Notes: generated from the sequence alone by a model not told the origin. DNA of 64,000 nucleotides from Exiguobacterium sp. BMC-KP (GCF_001275385.1 NZ_LGIW01000015.1:1364001-1428000); one strand, 5' to 3'; numbered from the stretch's first letter, positions 18,427-29,005 are shown. Numbers and translations: made by a program.

Positions 18427-19716
18427 TTATCCCTCCATGATGAGAAGTTGTGGGTCGTTCAATAGGCGTTTAACTAAGTTAAGCGCATTTTGTGCAGTTG
18501 CACCATCGATGAGACGGTGGTCGAAGCTGAATGAAAGTGCAAGAACTGGTGCAGCAACGATTTCGCCGTTTTTAACGACTGCTTTTTCAGCGATACGGCC
18601 GATACCTAAAATTGCAACTTCCGGGTGGTTGATGACTGGTGTGAACCATTGACCGCCAGCAGAACCGATGTTAGTGATCGTGATTGATCCACCTTTCATC
18701 TCGTCGCCAGAAAGTTTACCTTCGCGTGCTTTACCAGCAAGGTCGTTGATGTCGTCAGCGAGTGAGAAGATCGATTTGCGATCTGCATCTTTAACGACTG
18801 GTACGACAAGACCGTTGTCTGTATCTGCAGCGATACCGATGTTGAAGTAGTTTTTGTAGACGATTTCTTCGTTTACATCGTCGATTGATGCGTTGATTGC
18901 TGGGTATTTTTTAGCAGCAGCAGTCAATGCTTTTACGACGAATGGAAGGTAAGTCAATTTCGTACCTTGAGCAGCCGCAACTTCTTTGAAGTTTTTACGG
19001 AGTGCTACGAGGTTCGTCACATCGACTTCGTCCATGAGTGTTACGTGTGGAGCTGTATGTTTCGAGTTAACCATTGCTTTCGAAATCGCTTTACGGATTC
19101 CTTTGATTTTCTCGCGTGTTTCAAGTTCAGGTTGAGCAGCAACGTAAGGCTTAACTTCTGTTTTTGGTGCAGAAGCTGCAGCTGGTGCTTTTTCTTCTGT
19201 TGCTGGTGCTTCAGAAGTTTGACCACCGTTTGCGAATGCATCGATGTCTTCTTTAACGACACGACCGTTGTCTCCAGAACCTTGGACTTCACGGATGTCG
19301 ATACCTTTTTCACGTGCATATTTACGGACAGAAGGCATTGCGATAACGCGTTCTGATTTATGGATTTGAACCTCATTTGGTTTGTCTTCCACTTTTTGAT
19401 CCGTATCTTGAACGTCTTTAGCGTTGTCTTCAGCTTTTGGTTGCTCTGCTTCTTCAGAAGGAGCAGAACCTTCGCCTTCGACTTCGAATGTGATGAGGAC
19501 GTCGCCAACGACAGCTACGACACCTTCGTCAACTTTTACTTCTTTGACAGTACCATCAACTGGTGATGGGATTTCAACGACTGCTTTATCGTTTTGTACT
19601 TCAAGAAGAACGTCGTCTTCCTTGACAGTGTCGCCCGCTTTTACGAACCACTTTACGATTTCACCTTCATGAATACCCTCACCGATATCCGGCAATTTGA
19701 ATTCAAATAAACCCAT
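18427..19716 (-). CDS. pdhC: Dihydrolipoamide acetyltransferase (E2 of pyruvate dehydrogenase)
   Basis: Core subunit that moves the acetyl group from E1 to CoA. Its single lipoyl domain carries the lipoylated lysine in Q-N-D-K-A (Lys44). A linker rich in Glu, Ala and Lys follows, then a peripheral-subunit-binding domain ([12 protein letters not shown], about residues 128-165), a second Ala-rich linker and the catalytic domain. That domain ends in [11 protein letters not shown], with His400 and Asp404 as catalytic residues. At 429 residues it has the one-lipoyl form typical of Bacillus. The gene lies about 100 bases after pdhB, with a hairpin in that gap, and directly before pdhD. Confidence 0.97.
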   Translation of the reverse strand: MGLFEFKLPDIGEGIHEGEIVKWFVKAGDTVKEDDVLLEVQNDKAVVEIPSPVDGTVKEVKVDEGVVAVVGDVLITFEVEGEGSAPSEEAEQPKAEDNAKDVQDTDQKVEDKPNEVQIHKSERVIAMPSVRKYAREKGIDIREVQGSGDNGRVVKEDIDAFANGGQTSEAPATEEKAPAAASAPKTEVKPYVAAQPELETREKIKGIRKAISKAMVNSKHTAPHVTLMDEVDVTNLVALRKNFKEVAAAQGTKLTYLPFVVKALTAAAKKYPAINASIDDVNEEIVYKNYFNIGIAADTDNGLVVPVVKDADRKSIFSLADDINDLAGKAREGKLSGDEMKGGSITITNIGSAGGQWFTPVINHPEVAILGIGRIAEKAVVKNGEIVAAPVLALSFSFDHRLIDGATAQNALNLVKRLLNDPQLLIMEG

Positions 19717-19776
19717 TTGAATATGCCTCCTTTTAGTTCACTCTTCTAGTCGATTGTTATCTGTAAAAACGGAAGC

Positions 19777-19801
19777 AAGGAGAGAATAGAACCCTCTCCT
19801 T
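19777..19801 (-). promoter_or_regulatory. Intercistronic hairpin between pdhB and pdhC
   Basis: AAGGAGAG (19777-19784) and CTCTCCTT (19794-19801) form an 8-bp stem in the roughly 100-base gap between pdhB and pdhC. There is no long T run on the minus strand. It is more likely an RNA-processing or stability element, or a weak attenuator, than a full terminator. Confidence 0.45.
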
Positions 19802-19817
19802 ATTTTCCGAAATGCTC

Positions 19818-20795
19818 TTAGAAATTGTAGACAGTTTTGACTTTCTCAACGATATCTTTGTGATCTGGGATCCAGACGTCTTCACCTTGTGCGAATGGGA
19901 AGATTGTATCTGGTGCAGCAACACGAAGAATCGGTGCTTCGAGGTCAAGGATTGCGCGCTCTTGGATTTCAGTTGCAACCATTGCAGCGATACCCGCTTG
20001 TTTTTGTGCTTCTTGAACGACGACGACACGGTTTGTTTTCTTGACAGAAGCAAGAATCGTATCGATGTCGATCGGGCTGATTGTCATCAAATCGATGATT
20101 TCAACGCTGATGTTTTCTTTTTCGAGCTCTTCCGCTGCTTTAAGTGAAGCGTGTACCATCGCACCGTAAGTGACGATTGTGACATCTGTACCTTCACGTT
20201 TTACATCAGCTTTTCCGAGTTCGATCGTGTAATCGCCCTCTGGCACTTCACCGCGGAATGAACGGTAGAGTTTCATGTGCTCGAGGAAGACGACTGGATC
20301 GTTGTCACGGATTGATGCGATCAAGAGACCTTTTGCATCGTATGGTGTTGAAGGAATGACAACTTTAAGTCCTGGTGACTGAGCCATGAGTCCTTCAAGG
20401 TTATCTGCGTGAAGTTCCGGTGTTTTTACACCGCCACCGAATGGTGAACGGATTGTAACAGGTGCACTGTAAGTGCCGCCTGAACGGTAACGGAGACGCG
20501 CAAGTTGTGCTGCGACTGAATCGAATACTTCGAATACGAATCCGAAGAATTGGATTTCCATGATTGGACGGAATCCTGTCAGACTGAATCCGACAGCAAG
20601 ACCACCAATACCTGATTCCGCAAGTGGTGTATCGAAGACGCGGTCTTCGCCGAGCTCATCTTGAAGACCTTCTGTCGCACGGAATACCCCACCGTTTTTA
20701 CCGACGTCTTCACCGAACAAGAGAACTTGTTCGTCGCGTTTCATCTCGACGCGCATTGCGTCAGTGATCGCTTGGATCATCGTCATTTGTGCCAT
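19818..20795 (-). CDS. pdhB: Pyruvate dehydrogenase E1 beta subunit
   Basis: Beta chain of the thiamine-diphosphate-dependent E1 that decarboxylates pyruvate. The 325 residues carry the transketolase pyrimidine-binding domain: M-I-Q-A-I-T-D-A-M near the start, [29 protein letters not shown] with the conserved Glu, and P-I-M-E-I-Q-F. The C-terminal transketolase domain shows V-V-V-Q-E-A-Q and R-V-A-A-P-D-T. The length and order match B. subtilis pdhB. It starts three bases after the pdhA stop, so the two E1 chains are made in step. Confidence 0.97.
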   Translation of the reverse strand: MAQMTMIQAITDAMRVEMKRDEQVLLFGEDVGKNGGVFRATEGLQDELGEDRVFDTPLAESGIGGLAVGFSLTGFRPIMEIQFFGFVFEVFDSVAAQLARLRYRSGGTYSAPVTIRSPFGGGVKTPELHADNLEGLMAQSPGLKVVIPSTPYDAKGLLIASIRDNDPVVFLEHMKLYRSFRGEVPEGDYTIELGKADVKREGTDVTIVTYGAMVHASLKAAEELEKENISVEIIDLMTISPIDIDTILASVKKTNRVVVVQEAQKQAGIAAMVATEIQERAILDLEAPILRVAAPDTIFPFAQGEDVWIPDHKDIVEKVKTVYNF

Positions 20796-20798
20796 GGG

Positions 20799-21890
<1,092 letters not shown>

Positions 21891-22070
21891 TCATCCTTTC
21901 ACTGCGTTCAGCGAAATATTCCTCTGACTGATTTGCCCACATAACAATAGTGTCCAAAAAACGAAGTCCCGTGTGACTATCCTTTGAACATGTGTCTGTG
22001 TACCTATTCAGTTGAGTAAACTGTATTATCATGAATCGACACGTTGTAGTGTCTTGTTCATTACGTTACA

Positions 22071-22099
22071 AGTATAAATCTGTAACACCTTAAAATCAA
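22071..22099 (-). promoter_or_regulatory. Sigma-A promoter of pdhABCD
   Basis: On the minus strand TTGATT (22099-22094), 17 bases, then TATACT (22076-22071). Start near 22064 gives a leader of about 180 bases before pdhA, with small GACAC/GTGTC and CAGTT/AACTG hairpins but no known riboswitch. The 377-base gap 21882-22258 also holds the dyad at 22132-22149 and the def promoter. Confidence 0.65.
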
Positions 22100-22131
22100 A
22101 GGAAATGTTTTATTTTTTTCGCTCTTTATAT

Positions 22132-22149
22132 TGTGAATTCAATCACAAA
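22132..22149. promoter_or_regulatory. Rex/Fnr-type operator between pdhA and def
   Basis: TTGTGA, six bases, TCACAA: a perfect half-site dyad matching the consensus of the NADH-sensing repressor Rex and also the TGTGA-N6-TCACA core bound by Fnr/CRP proteins. Its centre lies about 76 bases upstream of the predicted pdhA start site and about 86 bases upstream of the def -10. Confidence 0.6.
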
Positions 22150-22221
22150 ACAAGAATATTCCATCTTCTGTATCATTCGATAATTTCCTACTGTGTTAGT
22201 TGTCATCATTCCCCACTTTCC

Positions 22222-22232
22222 TATGCTATACT
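22222..22232 (+). promoter_or_regulatory. Extended -10 promoter of def
   Basis: TATGCTATACT contains TG-C-TATACT, an extended -10 (TATACT at 22227-22232). TTGTCA at 22200-22205 is 16 bases before the overlapping TATGCT hexamer. The same 13-base string, with two more T, occurs in the promoter at 24834. Confidence 0.55.
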
Positions 22233-22258
22233 TTTTGTAGACGAAAGGAGTGTTGTTC

Positions 22259-22798
22259 ATGATTACCATGAATGAAATCGTACGTGAAGACGTTCCGACT
22301 CTTCACGAACGGTCAGTAGAAGTGACCTTCCCTCTCAGCGATGAGGATAAGGAAACGATGCGACTCATGCGCGAGTTCCTCGCCAACAGTCAAGATGATG
22401 AAATTGCGAAGAAATACGATTTAAGAAGTGGTATCGGACTTGCCGCGCCACAAATCGGTGTCAACAAGCGCATGTTCGCGATCCGCTTACCGGATGGTGA
22501 TGATTTGTTGGAATTTGGTATCTATAACCCAAAAATCATCAGTCATTCCGTCGAGCAGACCTATTTAACTGGCGGCGAAGGATGTTTGTCCGTCGACCGT
22601 GAAGTAGAAGGACATGTACCGCGCTATATGCGTATTACCCTAACTGGCATCGATCATAACGGAAATCCTGTAAAATTACGTTTAAAAGGGATGAAAGCAA
22701 TCGTCTGTCAGCATGAATATGACCATTTAGATGGCGTCATGTTTTACGATCGAATTGATAAAAAAGAGCCATTTAAGGAATATGGTCCTGCTACGTAA
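22259..22798 (+). CDS. def: Peptide deformylase
   Basis: Metallo-hydrolase that removes the formyl group from nascent proteins. All three family motifs are intact: [17 protein letters not shown] with the metal Cys, and Q-H-E-Y-D-H-L-D-G with two metal His and the catalytic Glu. I choose the ATG at 22259 (179 residues), which has AAAGGAG eight bases upstream and gives the family start M-I-T-M. An upstream GTG extension lies on the ribosome site. It resembles the longer type II B. subtilis DefB and sits in the same neighbourhood beside pdhA. Confidence 0.96.
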   Translation: MITMNEIVREDVPTLHERSVEVTFPLSDEDKETMRLMREFLANSQDDEIAKKYDLRSGIGLAAPQIGVNKRMFAIRLPDGDDLLEFGIYNPKIISHSVEQTYLTGGEGCLSVDREVEGHVPRYMRITLTGIDHNGNPVKLRLKGMKAIVCQHEYDHLDGVMFYDRIDKKEPFKEYGPAT

Positions 22799-22800
22799 TA

Positions 22801-22835
22801 AAAAAACTCGTTTCCAAAGCGGAAACGAGTTTTTT
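22801..22835. terminator. Bidirectional terminator
   Basis: A 15-bp perfect stem (22801-22815 with 22821-22835) with a five-base loop, A6 and T7 flanks. It is shared by def and the convergent rnjA. Confidence 0.92.
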
Positions 22836-22837
22836 TA

Positions 22838-24505
22838 TTATACTTCCATGATGATCGGCATGACCATCGGATGGCGCTGTGTCTTTTCTGTTAAATACGG
22901 TGTGAGCGTATCATTGATGACTTGTTTGATGTCTGTCCATTTCGTGTTGCGGTTCGCAAGTGATTGATCAAGCGAACGCTTGAGTAGACGCTCAGCATCT
23001 TTAATCAGATTACCTGATTCACGCATGTAGACGAAACCACGCGAGATGATATCTGGTCCTGAGACAAGACGATTCGTCTTCGAGTCGAGGGTAACGACGA
23101 CGACGACGAGCCCTTCTTCCGAGAGAATACGACGATCGCGCAAGACGATGTTTCCGATATCCCCAATCCCTTTTCCATCAACATAGACGGCATTTGCTTG
23201 AATCTTACCAGTGATAGCAGCAGCGTTCGCATCTAATGCTAATACTTCACCGTTATCCATGACGAAACAGTTTTCTTCCGGTACACCAGCATCCATCGCA
23301 AGCGACATATGTTTTTTCAGCATCCGGTATTCCCCGTGAATCGGCATGAAATACTTTGGATTCAATAGACGTAACATGAGCAGTTGCTCTTGTTGACTAC
23401 CGTGACCCGATGTATGAATATCATTTAGTTTACCGTACATGACATCCGCTCCAGCTTTATACAGCTGGTTGATCGTCTTCCCGACAGAAACGACGTTCCC
23501 TGGAATCGGTGACGAAGAGAAGATGACAAGATCATCTGGAATGATTGAGATTTGACGGTGTGTTCCGTTTGCAATGCGGCTAAGTGCTGCCATCGGTTCA
23601 CCTTGCGAACCGGTACAAAGGATCGTCAATTCGTTTGATTTATAACGTTTCATCTCGTTTGGCTCGATGATCGTACCCTTCGGCGCTTTGATGAAATCAA
23701 GTTCTTGACCAATCATCATGACCTTGTCCATACTACGTCCGAAGACGACGATTTTACGTCCTGCTTCAACAGAAGCATTGACGACTTGTTGTAAACGATA
23801 GATATTCGACGCGAATGTCGCGAAGATGATCCGTCCTTCTGCTTTGCGGAAGATGTCTGAGATCGTTTCACCGACGACGCGTTCACTCATCGTAAACCCT
23901 TCCACTTCTGCATTCGTTGAGTCCGATAGAAGACACAATACGCCTTCTTTACCGAGTTCAGCCATTTTCGCTAAATCAGCTGGTTCTCCAACTGGTGTGA
24001 AATCGAACTTGAAATCCCCCGTATGAACGATGTTCCCTTGTGGCGTTTTAACGACGACACCGAACGAATTCGGAATCGAGTGTGTCGTACGGAAGAACGA
24101 GATGCTTGTCTTCCGGAACTTGATAATCGAATCCTCATCGATTTCATGCAGTTCCGCGTTACGAAGCAAACCGTGCTCTTCTAGTTTCACCTTGATGAGA
24201 CCCATCGCGATCTTTCCTGCGTAAATCGGTAAGTTCACTTGTTTAAGCAAGAAAGGAAGACCGCCAATGTGGTCTTCATGACCGTGAGTGATGAAGACTC
24301 CTTTGACCTTATCCTTGTTCTTGATCAAATAAGTGTAATCTGGAATGACATAGTCGATTCCGAGTAATTCATCTTCGGGGAACATGACACCCGCGTCAAT
24401 GACGATGATCTCATCTTGGAATTGAACGACATATGTGTTCTTTCCGATTTCCCCGAGTCCACCGAGTGCGAAGACGGCGGCTTGATGGTTTTTGACGAAC
24501 TTCAT
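22838..24505 (-). CDS. rnjA: Ribonuclease J1
   Basis: Metallo-beta-lactamase ribonuclease with 5'-to-3' exonuclease and endonuclease activity, central to mRNA decay and 16S rRNA maturation in Firmicutes. The metal motif H-G-H-E-D-H-I-G-G is at residues 74-82. Further metal ligands lie in V-H-T-G-D-F-K-F and in P-I-H-G-E-Y-R. The beta-CASP region follows and a C-terminal domain ends the protein. At 555 residues it is full length. Its ATG overlaps the rpoY stop (ATGA), so the two are translationally coupled, as in B. subtilis (ykzG-ykqC). Confidence 0.96.
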   Translation of the reverse strand: MKFVKNHQAAVFALGGLGEIGKNTYVVQFQDEIIVIDAGVMFPEDELLGIDYVIPDYTYLIKNKDKVKGVFITHGHEDHIGGLPFLLKQVNLPIYAGKIAMGLIKVKLEEHGLLRNAELHEIDEDSIIKFRKTSISFFRTTHSIPNSFGVVVKTPQGNIVHTGDFKFDFTPVGEPADLAKMAELGKEGVLCLLSDSTNAEVEGFTMSERVVGETISDIFRKAEGRIIFATFASNIYRLQQVVNASVEAGRKIVVFGRSMDKVMMIGQELDFIKAPKGTIIEPNEMKRYKSNELTILCTGSQGEPMAALSRIANGTHRQISIIPDDLVIFSSSPIPGNVVSVGKTINQLYKAGADVMYGKLNDIHTSGHGSQQEQLLMLRLLNPKYFMPIHGEYRMLKKHMSLAMDAGVPEENCFVMDNGEVLALDANAAAITGKIQANAVYVDGKGIGDIGNIVLRDRRILSEEGLVVVVVTLDSKTNRLVSGPDIISRGFVYMRESGNLIKDAERLLKRSLDQSLANRNTKWTDIKQVINDTLTPYLTEKTQRHPMVMPIIMEV

Positions 24506-24717
24506 TCGAATGTCGCAACCTTGAAATCAGGATGTTGTTGTTCGTATGTCAAAAATTCTCCACTAACTTCGCGGATGAACTCGATGTTGATATCTTTGAG
24601 GTGGTCAATCGTTGATCGCACGTCACGAATGCTTTCCCCTTCTACATACATTGTTTCTGTCCGTTCACGAACAGGTGCTTCCGAACGAAGCGGTTGGTAA
24701 AATACTTTAAAAATCAT
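24502..24717 (-). CDS. rpoY: RNA polymerase epsilon subunit RpoY
   Basis: Small auxiliary subunit of Firmicute RNA polymerase, reported to resemble phage Gp2 and to help rescue stalled complexes. The ATG at 24717 gives 71 residues, the normal length, and AAGGAG lies nine bases upstream. The longer open frame to 24777 has no family resemblance and is rejected. The family core M-I-F-K-V-F-Y-Q[18 protein letters not shown] is clear. It overlaps rnjA by four bases. Confidence 0.92.
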   Translation of the reverse strand: MIFKVFYQPLRSEAPVRERTETMYVEGESIRDVRSTIDHLKDINIEFIREVSGEFLTYEQQHPDFKVATFE

Positions 24718-24833
24718 GCCTAGCAACTCCTTATCAGTACATTGTTTTTTGTCCTTAGTACAGTATACACGATACATGGACTATTTTTCATCCTTATTCC
24801 GCATGTTCCCTTCCGGCAACACGCTTTTGGTTA

Positions 24834-24842
24834 TGCTATACT
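24834..24842 (+). promoter_or_regulatory. Extended -10 promoter of the HAD phosphatase gene
   Basis: TG-C-TATACT, with the same TATGCTATACTTT string as the def promoter. There is no good -35 hexamer. The ATG follows at 24891 behind AGAAGGTG. Confidence 0.5.
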
Positions 24843-24890
24843 TTCTCATGAATAGGTCACTTCGACCAAATAAAAAGAGAAGGTGAAACC

Positions 24891-25667
24891 ATGGCAAATC
24901 AGAAAGTCGTCTTTTTCGATATCGACGGAACCTTATTGCATGATGGTCATTTTGTTCCAGAATCAACAAAACAGGCAATTCGCCAACTTCAAGAAAACGG
25001 TGTCTATGTAGCACTTGCAACCGGCCGCGGACCTGCGATGTTATCCGGAATTCGTGAACTGCTCAACATCGATACGATCATCGGCTATAACGGGCAAATC
25101 GTCGTTCATCAAAATGAAATCATCTATAAGCGTCCGCAACCTAAAGCCGATTTGACACAATTGACGCAACAAGCAAAGGAAAACGGGCATACACTCGTCT
25201 ACCTAGGTGAAACAAAGGGCTTCACGACGAAATCGAATGATTTTCATGTCGTTGATTCGCTCGGTGACCTTGATATGCCATTACCAATTCACGATGAAGA
25301 AGCATTCTTATCCCAGGATGTTTTCCAAACACTCGTCTACTGTACGGCAGAAGAAGAAGCAGATTACGTCAAACGATATGACGCCTTCGATTTCATTCGT
25401 TGGCATCAACATGCAATGGATGTCATCAATGTCGGGTCTTCGAAAGCAGAAGGCATCAAACAATTTCTGAAGTTGACGAACATTCGTCGTGAGGATACCT
25501 TTGCATTCGGTGATGCTCTCAACGATCTAGAGATGCTCCGTTACGTCGGAACTGGTATCGCGATGGGCAACGGGCTTCCACAAACGAAAGCTGCTGCTGA
25601 CTATGTTACGAAATCCATCCTTGAAGACGGTATCGCACACGGATTAAAAGAATTTCAACTCATTTAA
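24891..25667 (+). CDS. Cof-type HAD-IIB phosphatase (YkrA-like)
   Basis: Cytoplasmic phosphatase of the haloacid dehalogenase superfamily, type IIB. Motif I is F-F-D-I-D-G-T-L-L at residues 8-16 and motif II is A-L-A-T-G-R-G. Motif III lysine lies in N-V-G-S-S-K-A-E-G-I and motif IV is F-G-D-A-L-N-D-L-E-M-L. At 258 residues it is complete, with the IIB cap in the middle. The substrate is unknown, since family members act on sugar phosphates, flavin precursors or pyridoxal phosphate. Position beside rpoY-rnjA matches B. subtilis ykrA. Confidence 0.9.
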   Translation: MANQKVVFFDIDGTLLHDGHFVPESTKQAIRQLQENGVYVALATGRGPAMLSGIRELLNIDTIIGYNGQIVVHQNEIIYKRPQPKADLTQLTQQAKENGHTLVYLGETKGFTTKSNDFHVVDSLGDLDMPLPIHDEEAFLSQDVFQTLVYCTAEEEADYVKRYDAFDFIRWHQHAMDVINVGSSKAEGIKQFLKLTNIRREDTFAFGDALNDLEMLRYVGTGIAMGNGLPQTKAAADYVTKSILEDGIAHGLKEFQLI

Positions 25668-25678
25668 CAGATAGTTGT

Positions 25679-25702
25679 AAAGCTGAGGCATGCCTCAGCT
25701 TT
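25679..25702. terminator. Bidirectional terminator
   Basis: A 24-base perfect palindrome (stem of at least ten pairs) ending in T7 on the plus strand. It is shared by the HAD gene and the convergent ktrC. Confidence 0.88.
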
Positions 25703-25704
25703 TT

Positions 25705-26379
25705 TTAGTTCTTCACTTTATGAATCGCGCGCTCTAAACGATCGAGATCCTCGTTTTCGCCAATGACGACAAGGTAATCACCTTTTTCAATGACTTCATC
25801 TGCTTGCAAAGAGATCATGACGTTTTCGCCACGTTTAATAGCGACGACGTTCGCACCATATTTGCTCCGTAGATCAAGATCAATCAATGTTTGTTTTGCC
25901 ATCCGATCACTGACTTTAATCTCGACGATCGAAAATTCTTGAGATAAGTCGAGATAATCAAGAATATTTGAACTCATTAAACCATTTGCAATTCGGACCC
26001 CCATATCACGTTCTGGGTGAACGATGAAATCCGCTCCGATTTTCCGTAATACTTTTTCGTGGTAGTCGTTCGTTGCTTTGACGGTAATTGATTGTACTCC
26101 GAGTTCTTTTAAAATCAACGTCGTCAAAATTGAAGCTTGAATATTTTCCCCAATGGCGACGATGACATGATCGAAGTTCCGGATTCCTAAGCTCTTTAGG
26201 ACGTTCTCATCTGTCGTATCCGCAATGACAGAATGCGTCGCAATTCCCATGAATTCATTGACTCGCTCTTCATCTGAATCAATCGCTAAGACATCGTAAC
26301 CATTTTTTGATAGTTCCCGGACGATGGAGCCACCAAAACGCCCTAGTCCAATTACTGCAAACTCTCCATTCATTTTCAC
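25705..26379 (-). CDS. ktrC: Potassium uptake regulatory subunit KtrC (TrkA family)
   Basis: Peripheral RCK gating protein that binds nucleotides (and c-di-AMP in related species) and controls a KtrB/KtrD-type K+ channel. The N-terminal Rossmann domain starts A-V-I-G-L-G-R-F-G-G-S-I-V-R-E-L, with the nucleotide-binding acidic residue in A-I-D-S-D-E-E. A TrkA-C domain follows from about residue 140. At 224 residues it is normal length. No membrane partner (ktrD) is in the window, which is common for ktrC. B. subtilis ktrC (ykqB) also lies next to rnjA and ykrA. Confidence 0.92.
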   Translation of the reverse strand: MKMNGEFAVIGLGRFGGSIVRELSKNGYDVLAIDSDEERVNEFMGIATHSVIADTTDENVLKSLGIRNFDHVIVAIGENIQASILTTLILKELGVQSITVKATNDYHEKVLRKIGADFIVHPERDMGVRIANGLMSSNILDYLDLSQEFSIVEIKVSDRMAKQTLIDLDLRSKYGANVVAIKRGENVMISLQADEVIEKGDYLVVIGENEDLDRLERAIHKVKN

Positions 26380-26439
26380 AACTCTCCTTCACAATCGCTC
26401 TTCCTTAGTAGTGTACCCGATTCATTTTAAAAATACTAT

Positions 26440-26468
26440 AAACGCCTCTGCGAATCGCAGAGGCGTTT
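26440..26468 (-). terminator. Terminator of cydAB
   Basis: A 14-bp arm pair (26440-26453 with 26455-26468) with almost no loop, so the innermost pairs will open. A T-rich stretch follows on the minus strand after a short gap. It sits just past the cydB stop. Confidence 0.7.
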
Positions 26469-26477
26469 ATTCATCCA

Positions 26478-27500
26478 TTATTTTGATGATTTTCCACGTA
26501 CATAATCGTTATCGAACAAGAAGAGTCGTAAGATCAAGTACAACGCCGGAATCAAGAGTAAGAGTCCGAAGATGAAGACGACGACGAGTGCGGAAGCCAT
26601 CGTTTCGTTAACAACCGCTTTGTTGATATCGATATATGGATACAAGATATACGGTAAGTGCGTATAACCGTAACCGAACCACGCCACTCCATACTGTAGC
26701 ATGACCGCAACGAAGGCAATTCCGTAATTCTTCTTCATGTAGACAAGTGTCACAGCAATGAGGAAGAAGATGAAACTAGCAGCGAACCACCACCAGTTGC
26801 CGTTTAAAATATTTTCATAGTGCCATGCCGCTTGATTTTTCAATCCGAAGAAGACGAGTGCACAGACAAGAATCGTTGGTCCACTCCAGAAGAGCGCCCA
26901 TTTACGAATCAATGGCGTAGCCCCTTCATCCTTCGCTTTATCTGCGTAGAATAAAAGGAACATCGCACTGATGTAAAGGACTGATACGATCGCAAGTGCT
27001 ACGACCGACCAAGAGTAAAAGTTCGAGAATAATTTTGTTCCTAAAAATTCGACCGTTTCATTCGTTTTGCGAATGAATCCGCCTTGACTAATCGTCAGTG
27101 TCGTTGACATCGCTGCCGGAATCAATAAACCAGTTGCTCCATATAAGAACGTATAGAACATGCTGTTGTTTGATCCATAATTGGCGAATGCATAGAAGCT
27201 ACCACGAATCGCAATCAACACAAGAACGATTGAGGCTGGCACGAGTAGTGCCGTACCGAAATAGTAAGCGGTATCCGGGAAGAACCCGACTAGTCCGACG
27301 AAGAAGAATACGAAGAAGACGTTCGTTACCTCCCACACTGGTGAGAGATAACGAAGAATCAATCGATTCGTCAAGTGATCCCGCTTCGTATATTTTGAAT
27401 AAAAGGCGTAAAATCCAGCACCGAAGTCAATTGAGGCAACGATGAGATATCCGTACAGGAAAGTCCAAAGGACCGTAATTCCTAGTGTTTGAACGTCCAA
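26478..27500 (-). CDS. cydB: Cytochrome bd oxidase subunit II
   Basis: Membrane subunit II of the bd-type quinol oxidase, a high-affinity terminal oxidase used at low oxygen. The 340-residue protein has eight or nine hydrophobic helices and the family start L-x-x-x-W-x-x-L-Y-G-Y-L-I-V-A-S-I-D-F-G-A-G. The helix pair around R-Y-L-S-P-V-W-E-V-T-N-V-F is also typical. It begins 12 bases after the cydA stop and is followed by a terminator, so cydCD (heme/thiol exporter genes that follow cydAB in B. subtilis) are not part of this operon. Confidence 0.95.
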   Translation of the reverse strand: MDVQTLGITVLWTFLYGYLIVASIDFGAGFYAFYSKYTKRDHLTNRLILRYLSPVWEVTNVFFVFFFVGLVGFFPDTAYYFGTALLVPASIVLVLIAIRGSFYAFANYGSNNSMFYTFLYGATGLLIPAAMSTTLTISQGGFIRKTNETVEFLGTKLFSNFYSWSVVALAIVSVLYISAMFLLFYADKAKDEGATPLIRKWALFWSGPTILVCALVFFGLKNQAAWHYENILNGNWWWFAASFIFFLIAVTLVYMKKNYGIAFVAVMLQYGVAWFGYGYTHLPYILYPYIDINKAVVNETMASALVVVFIFGLLLLIPALYLILRLFLFDNDYVRGKSSK

Positions 27501-27512
27501 ATCGTTCCCTCC

Positions 27513-28910
27513 TTACTTGTTATCATCCACGAACATTGCTTCCCCACGAGCGTGGTGATTCTCAGCAAGTTCTTGAAGTTCTTTTCCAACCGGGTTTTTC
27601 TTGAACATCCGTAATAATACGACTGTACAAATCGTACCGAGCATCAAGTACAAGGCACTGAATAAAATCAACATCGGACCAACAGCCGTTGACGTCGTCG
27701 CTGCATCTGCTGTCCGCATGATACCGTAAAGCGTCCAAGGCTGACGTCCAATTTCGGCATACATCCAACCTGCTTCAATTGAAACCATCGCTAGAGGTCC
27801 ACCGATGAAAATACCTCTTAGAATCCACTTATTATACGGATTCAATTTTTTGAGACGGAATGCCAAGATGAACAAGGCAGAAATAGCAGCTAAATACATA
27901 CCAATCGAGACCATGATATCGAAGAAATAGTGAACGATTAGTGGTGCCTGATCTTCTTTTGCGAACTCATTTAAGCCAATGACTTCTGTATCAGGTGCCC
28001 CACCTGCAAGAATTGAGAGTGCATATGGGATTTTAACGGCTCCCTTGATTTCATAGCTACCGTCTTCTTGCTGATCAAGTATCCCACCAAAAATCAATTC
28101 TGCTTCACTTGTCGTATCAAAGTGCCATTCCGCTGCTGCTAATTTCTCTGGTTGGTATTTCGCCAAGTATTTCCCTGAGAAGTCCCCGACAAGTGCAGTC
28201 GAGAAGGCGAAAATTAATCCAGCCATGACCGTTAAGCGAAGTGCTTTTTTATGATACGCCGTTTCCGCTGCTGAAAGTGTTTTTTTCCGAAGCAGATGGA
28301 ATGCAGCGATTGCCGCCAAGATGAAGGCGACTGTCAAGTAAGCTGACACGATGACGTGTGTCGCCTTCGTCGGTGTTGCCGTATTGAACATTGCTTTTAA
28401 CGGTTCGATTTGTGTGAGTGTCCCGTTGACGATCTTAAACCCTTCTGGTGAGTTCATGAAAGAGTTGACCGTCGTAATGAAGAACGCTGATGCTGTCGCA
28501 CCGATGACGACTGGAATCCCAATCAACCAGTGTAACCATGGGTTTTTGAAGCGATCCCATGTGTACAGGTAAATACCGAGGAAAATCGCTTCAAAGAAGA
28601 ATGCGAATGTTTCCATGAATAGTGGTAGTGCGATTGTTTGACCTGCCACTTGCATGAGTGACGGCCAAAGTAGTGATAATTGCAACCCGATTGCCGTCCC
28701 TGTTACGACACCGACTGCTACGGTGACGACGTATCCACGTGTCCATCGTCTTGCTAATAAGATATAATCCGGATCTTTTCGTTTCAGACCGATGAATTCA
28801 GCTGCAAGTACCATGAGTGGTACCCCGACGCCGATCGTCGCGAATATAATGTGAAACGCTAATGTGAGCCCTGTCAACAATCGACTGAGCACTACGGGAT
28901 CATTGAACAT
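27513..28910 (-). CDS. cydA: Cytochrome bd oxidase subunit I
   Basis: Heme-carrying subunit I of cytochrome bd. It transfers electrons from quinol to oxygen via hemes b558, b595 and d. The N-terminal R-L-L-T-G-L-T-L-A-F-H carries the b595/d region His near residue 18. The quinol region G-R-Q-P-W-T-L-Y-G near residue 390 and the second heme segment around M-E-T-F-A-F-F-F-E are present. The 465-residue length fits the short Q-loop form seen in Firmicutes. Two Rex-like dyads lie 96-136 bases upstream. The first gene of a two-gene operon with cydB. Confidence 0.95.
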   Translation of the reverse strand: MFNDPVVLSRLLTGLTLAFHIIFATIGVGVPLMVLAAEFIGLKRKDPDYILLARRWTRGYVVTVAVGVVTGTAIGLQLSLLWPSLMQVAGQTIALPLFMETFAFFFEAIFLGIYLYTWDRFKNPWLHWLIGIPVVIGATASAFFITTVNSFMNSPEGFKIVNGTLTQIEPLKAMFNTATPTKATHVIVSAYLTVAFILAAIAAFHLLRKKTLSAAETAYHKKALRLTVMAGLIFAFSTALVGDFSGKYLAKYQPEKLAAAEWHFDTTSEAELIFGGILDQQEDGSYEIKGAVKIPYALSILAGGAPDTEVIGLNEFAKEDQAPLIVHYFFDIMVSIGMYLAAISALFILAFRLKKLNPYNKWILRGIFIGGPLAMVSIEAGWMYAEIGRQPWTLYGIMRTADAATTSTAVGPMLILFSALYLMLGTICTVVLLRMFKKNPVGKELQELAENHHARGEAMFVDDNK

Positions 28911-29005
28911 GTATATAGCCCCCTCTTCCTAAAACATACTTCTCTATATGGTCTATAACCGTATCATAGAGAACATAACCCTTTATGTCTGTTTATAATG
29001 TTTGA

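Noticed and set aside
19041-19508. 155-residue Lys/Gln/Leu-rich ORF on the minus strand
   Set aside because: It is a shadow frame of the linker regions of pdhC, which fully covers it in the proper frame.
22030-22062. 10-codon ORF at the start of the pdhA leader
   Set aside because: It begins within a few bases of the predicted transcription start and has no ribosome site.
22030-22062. Fur-box-like ATTATCA near the pdhA leader
   Set aside because: Only one half-site is present; the second half of the dyad is missing.
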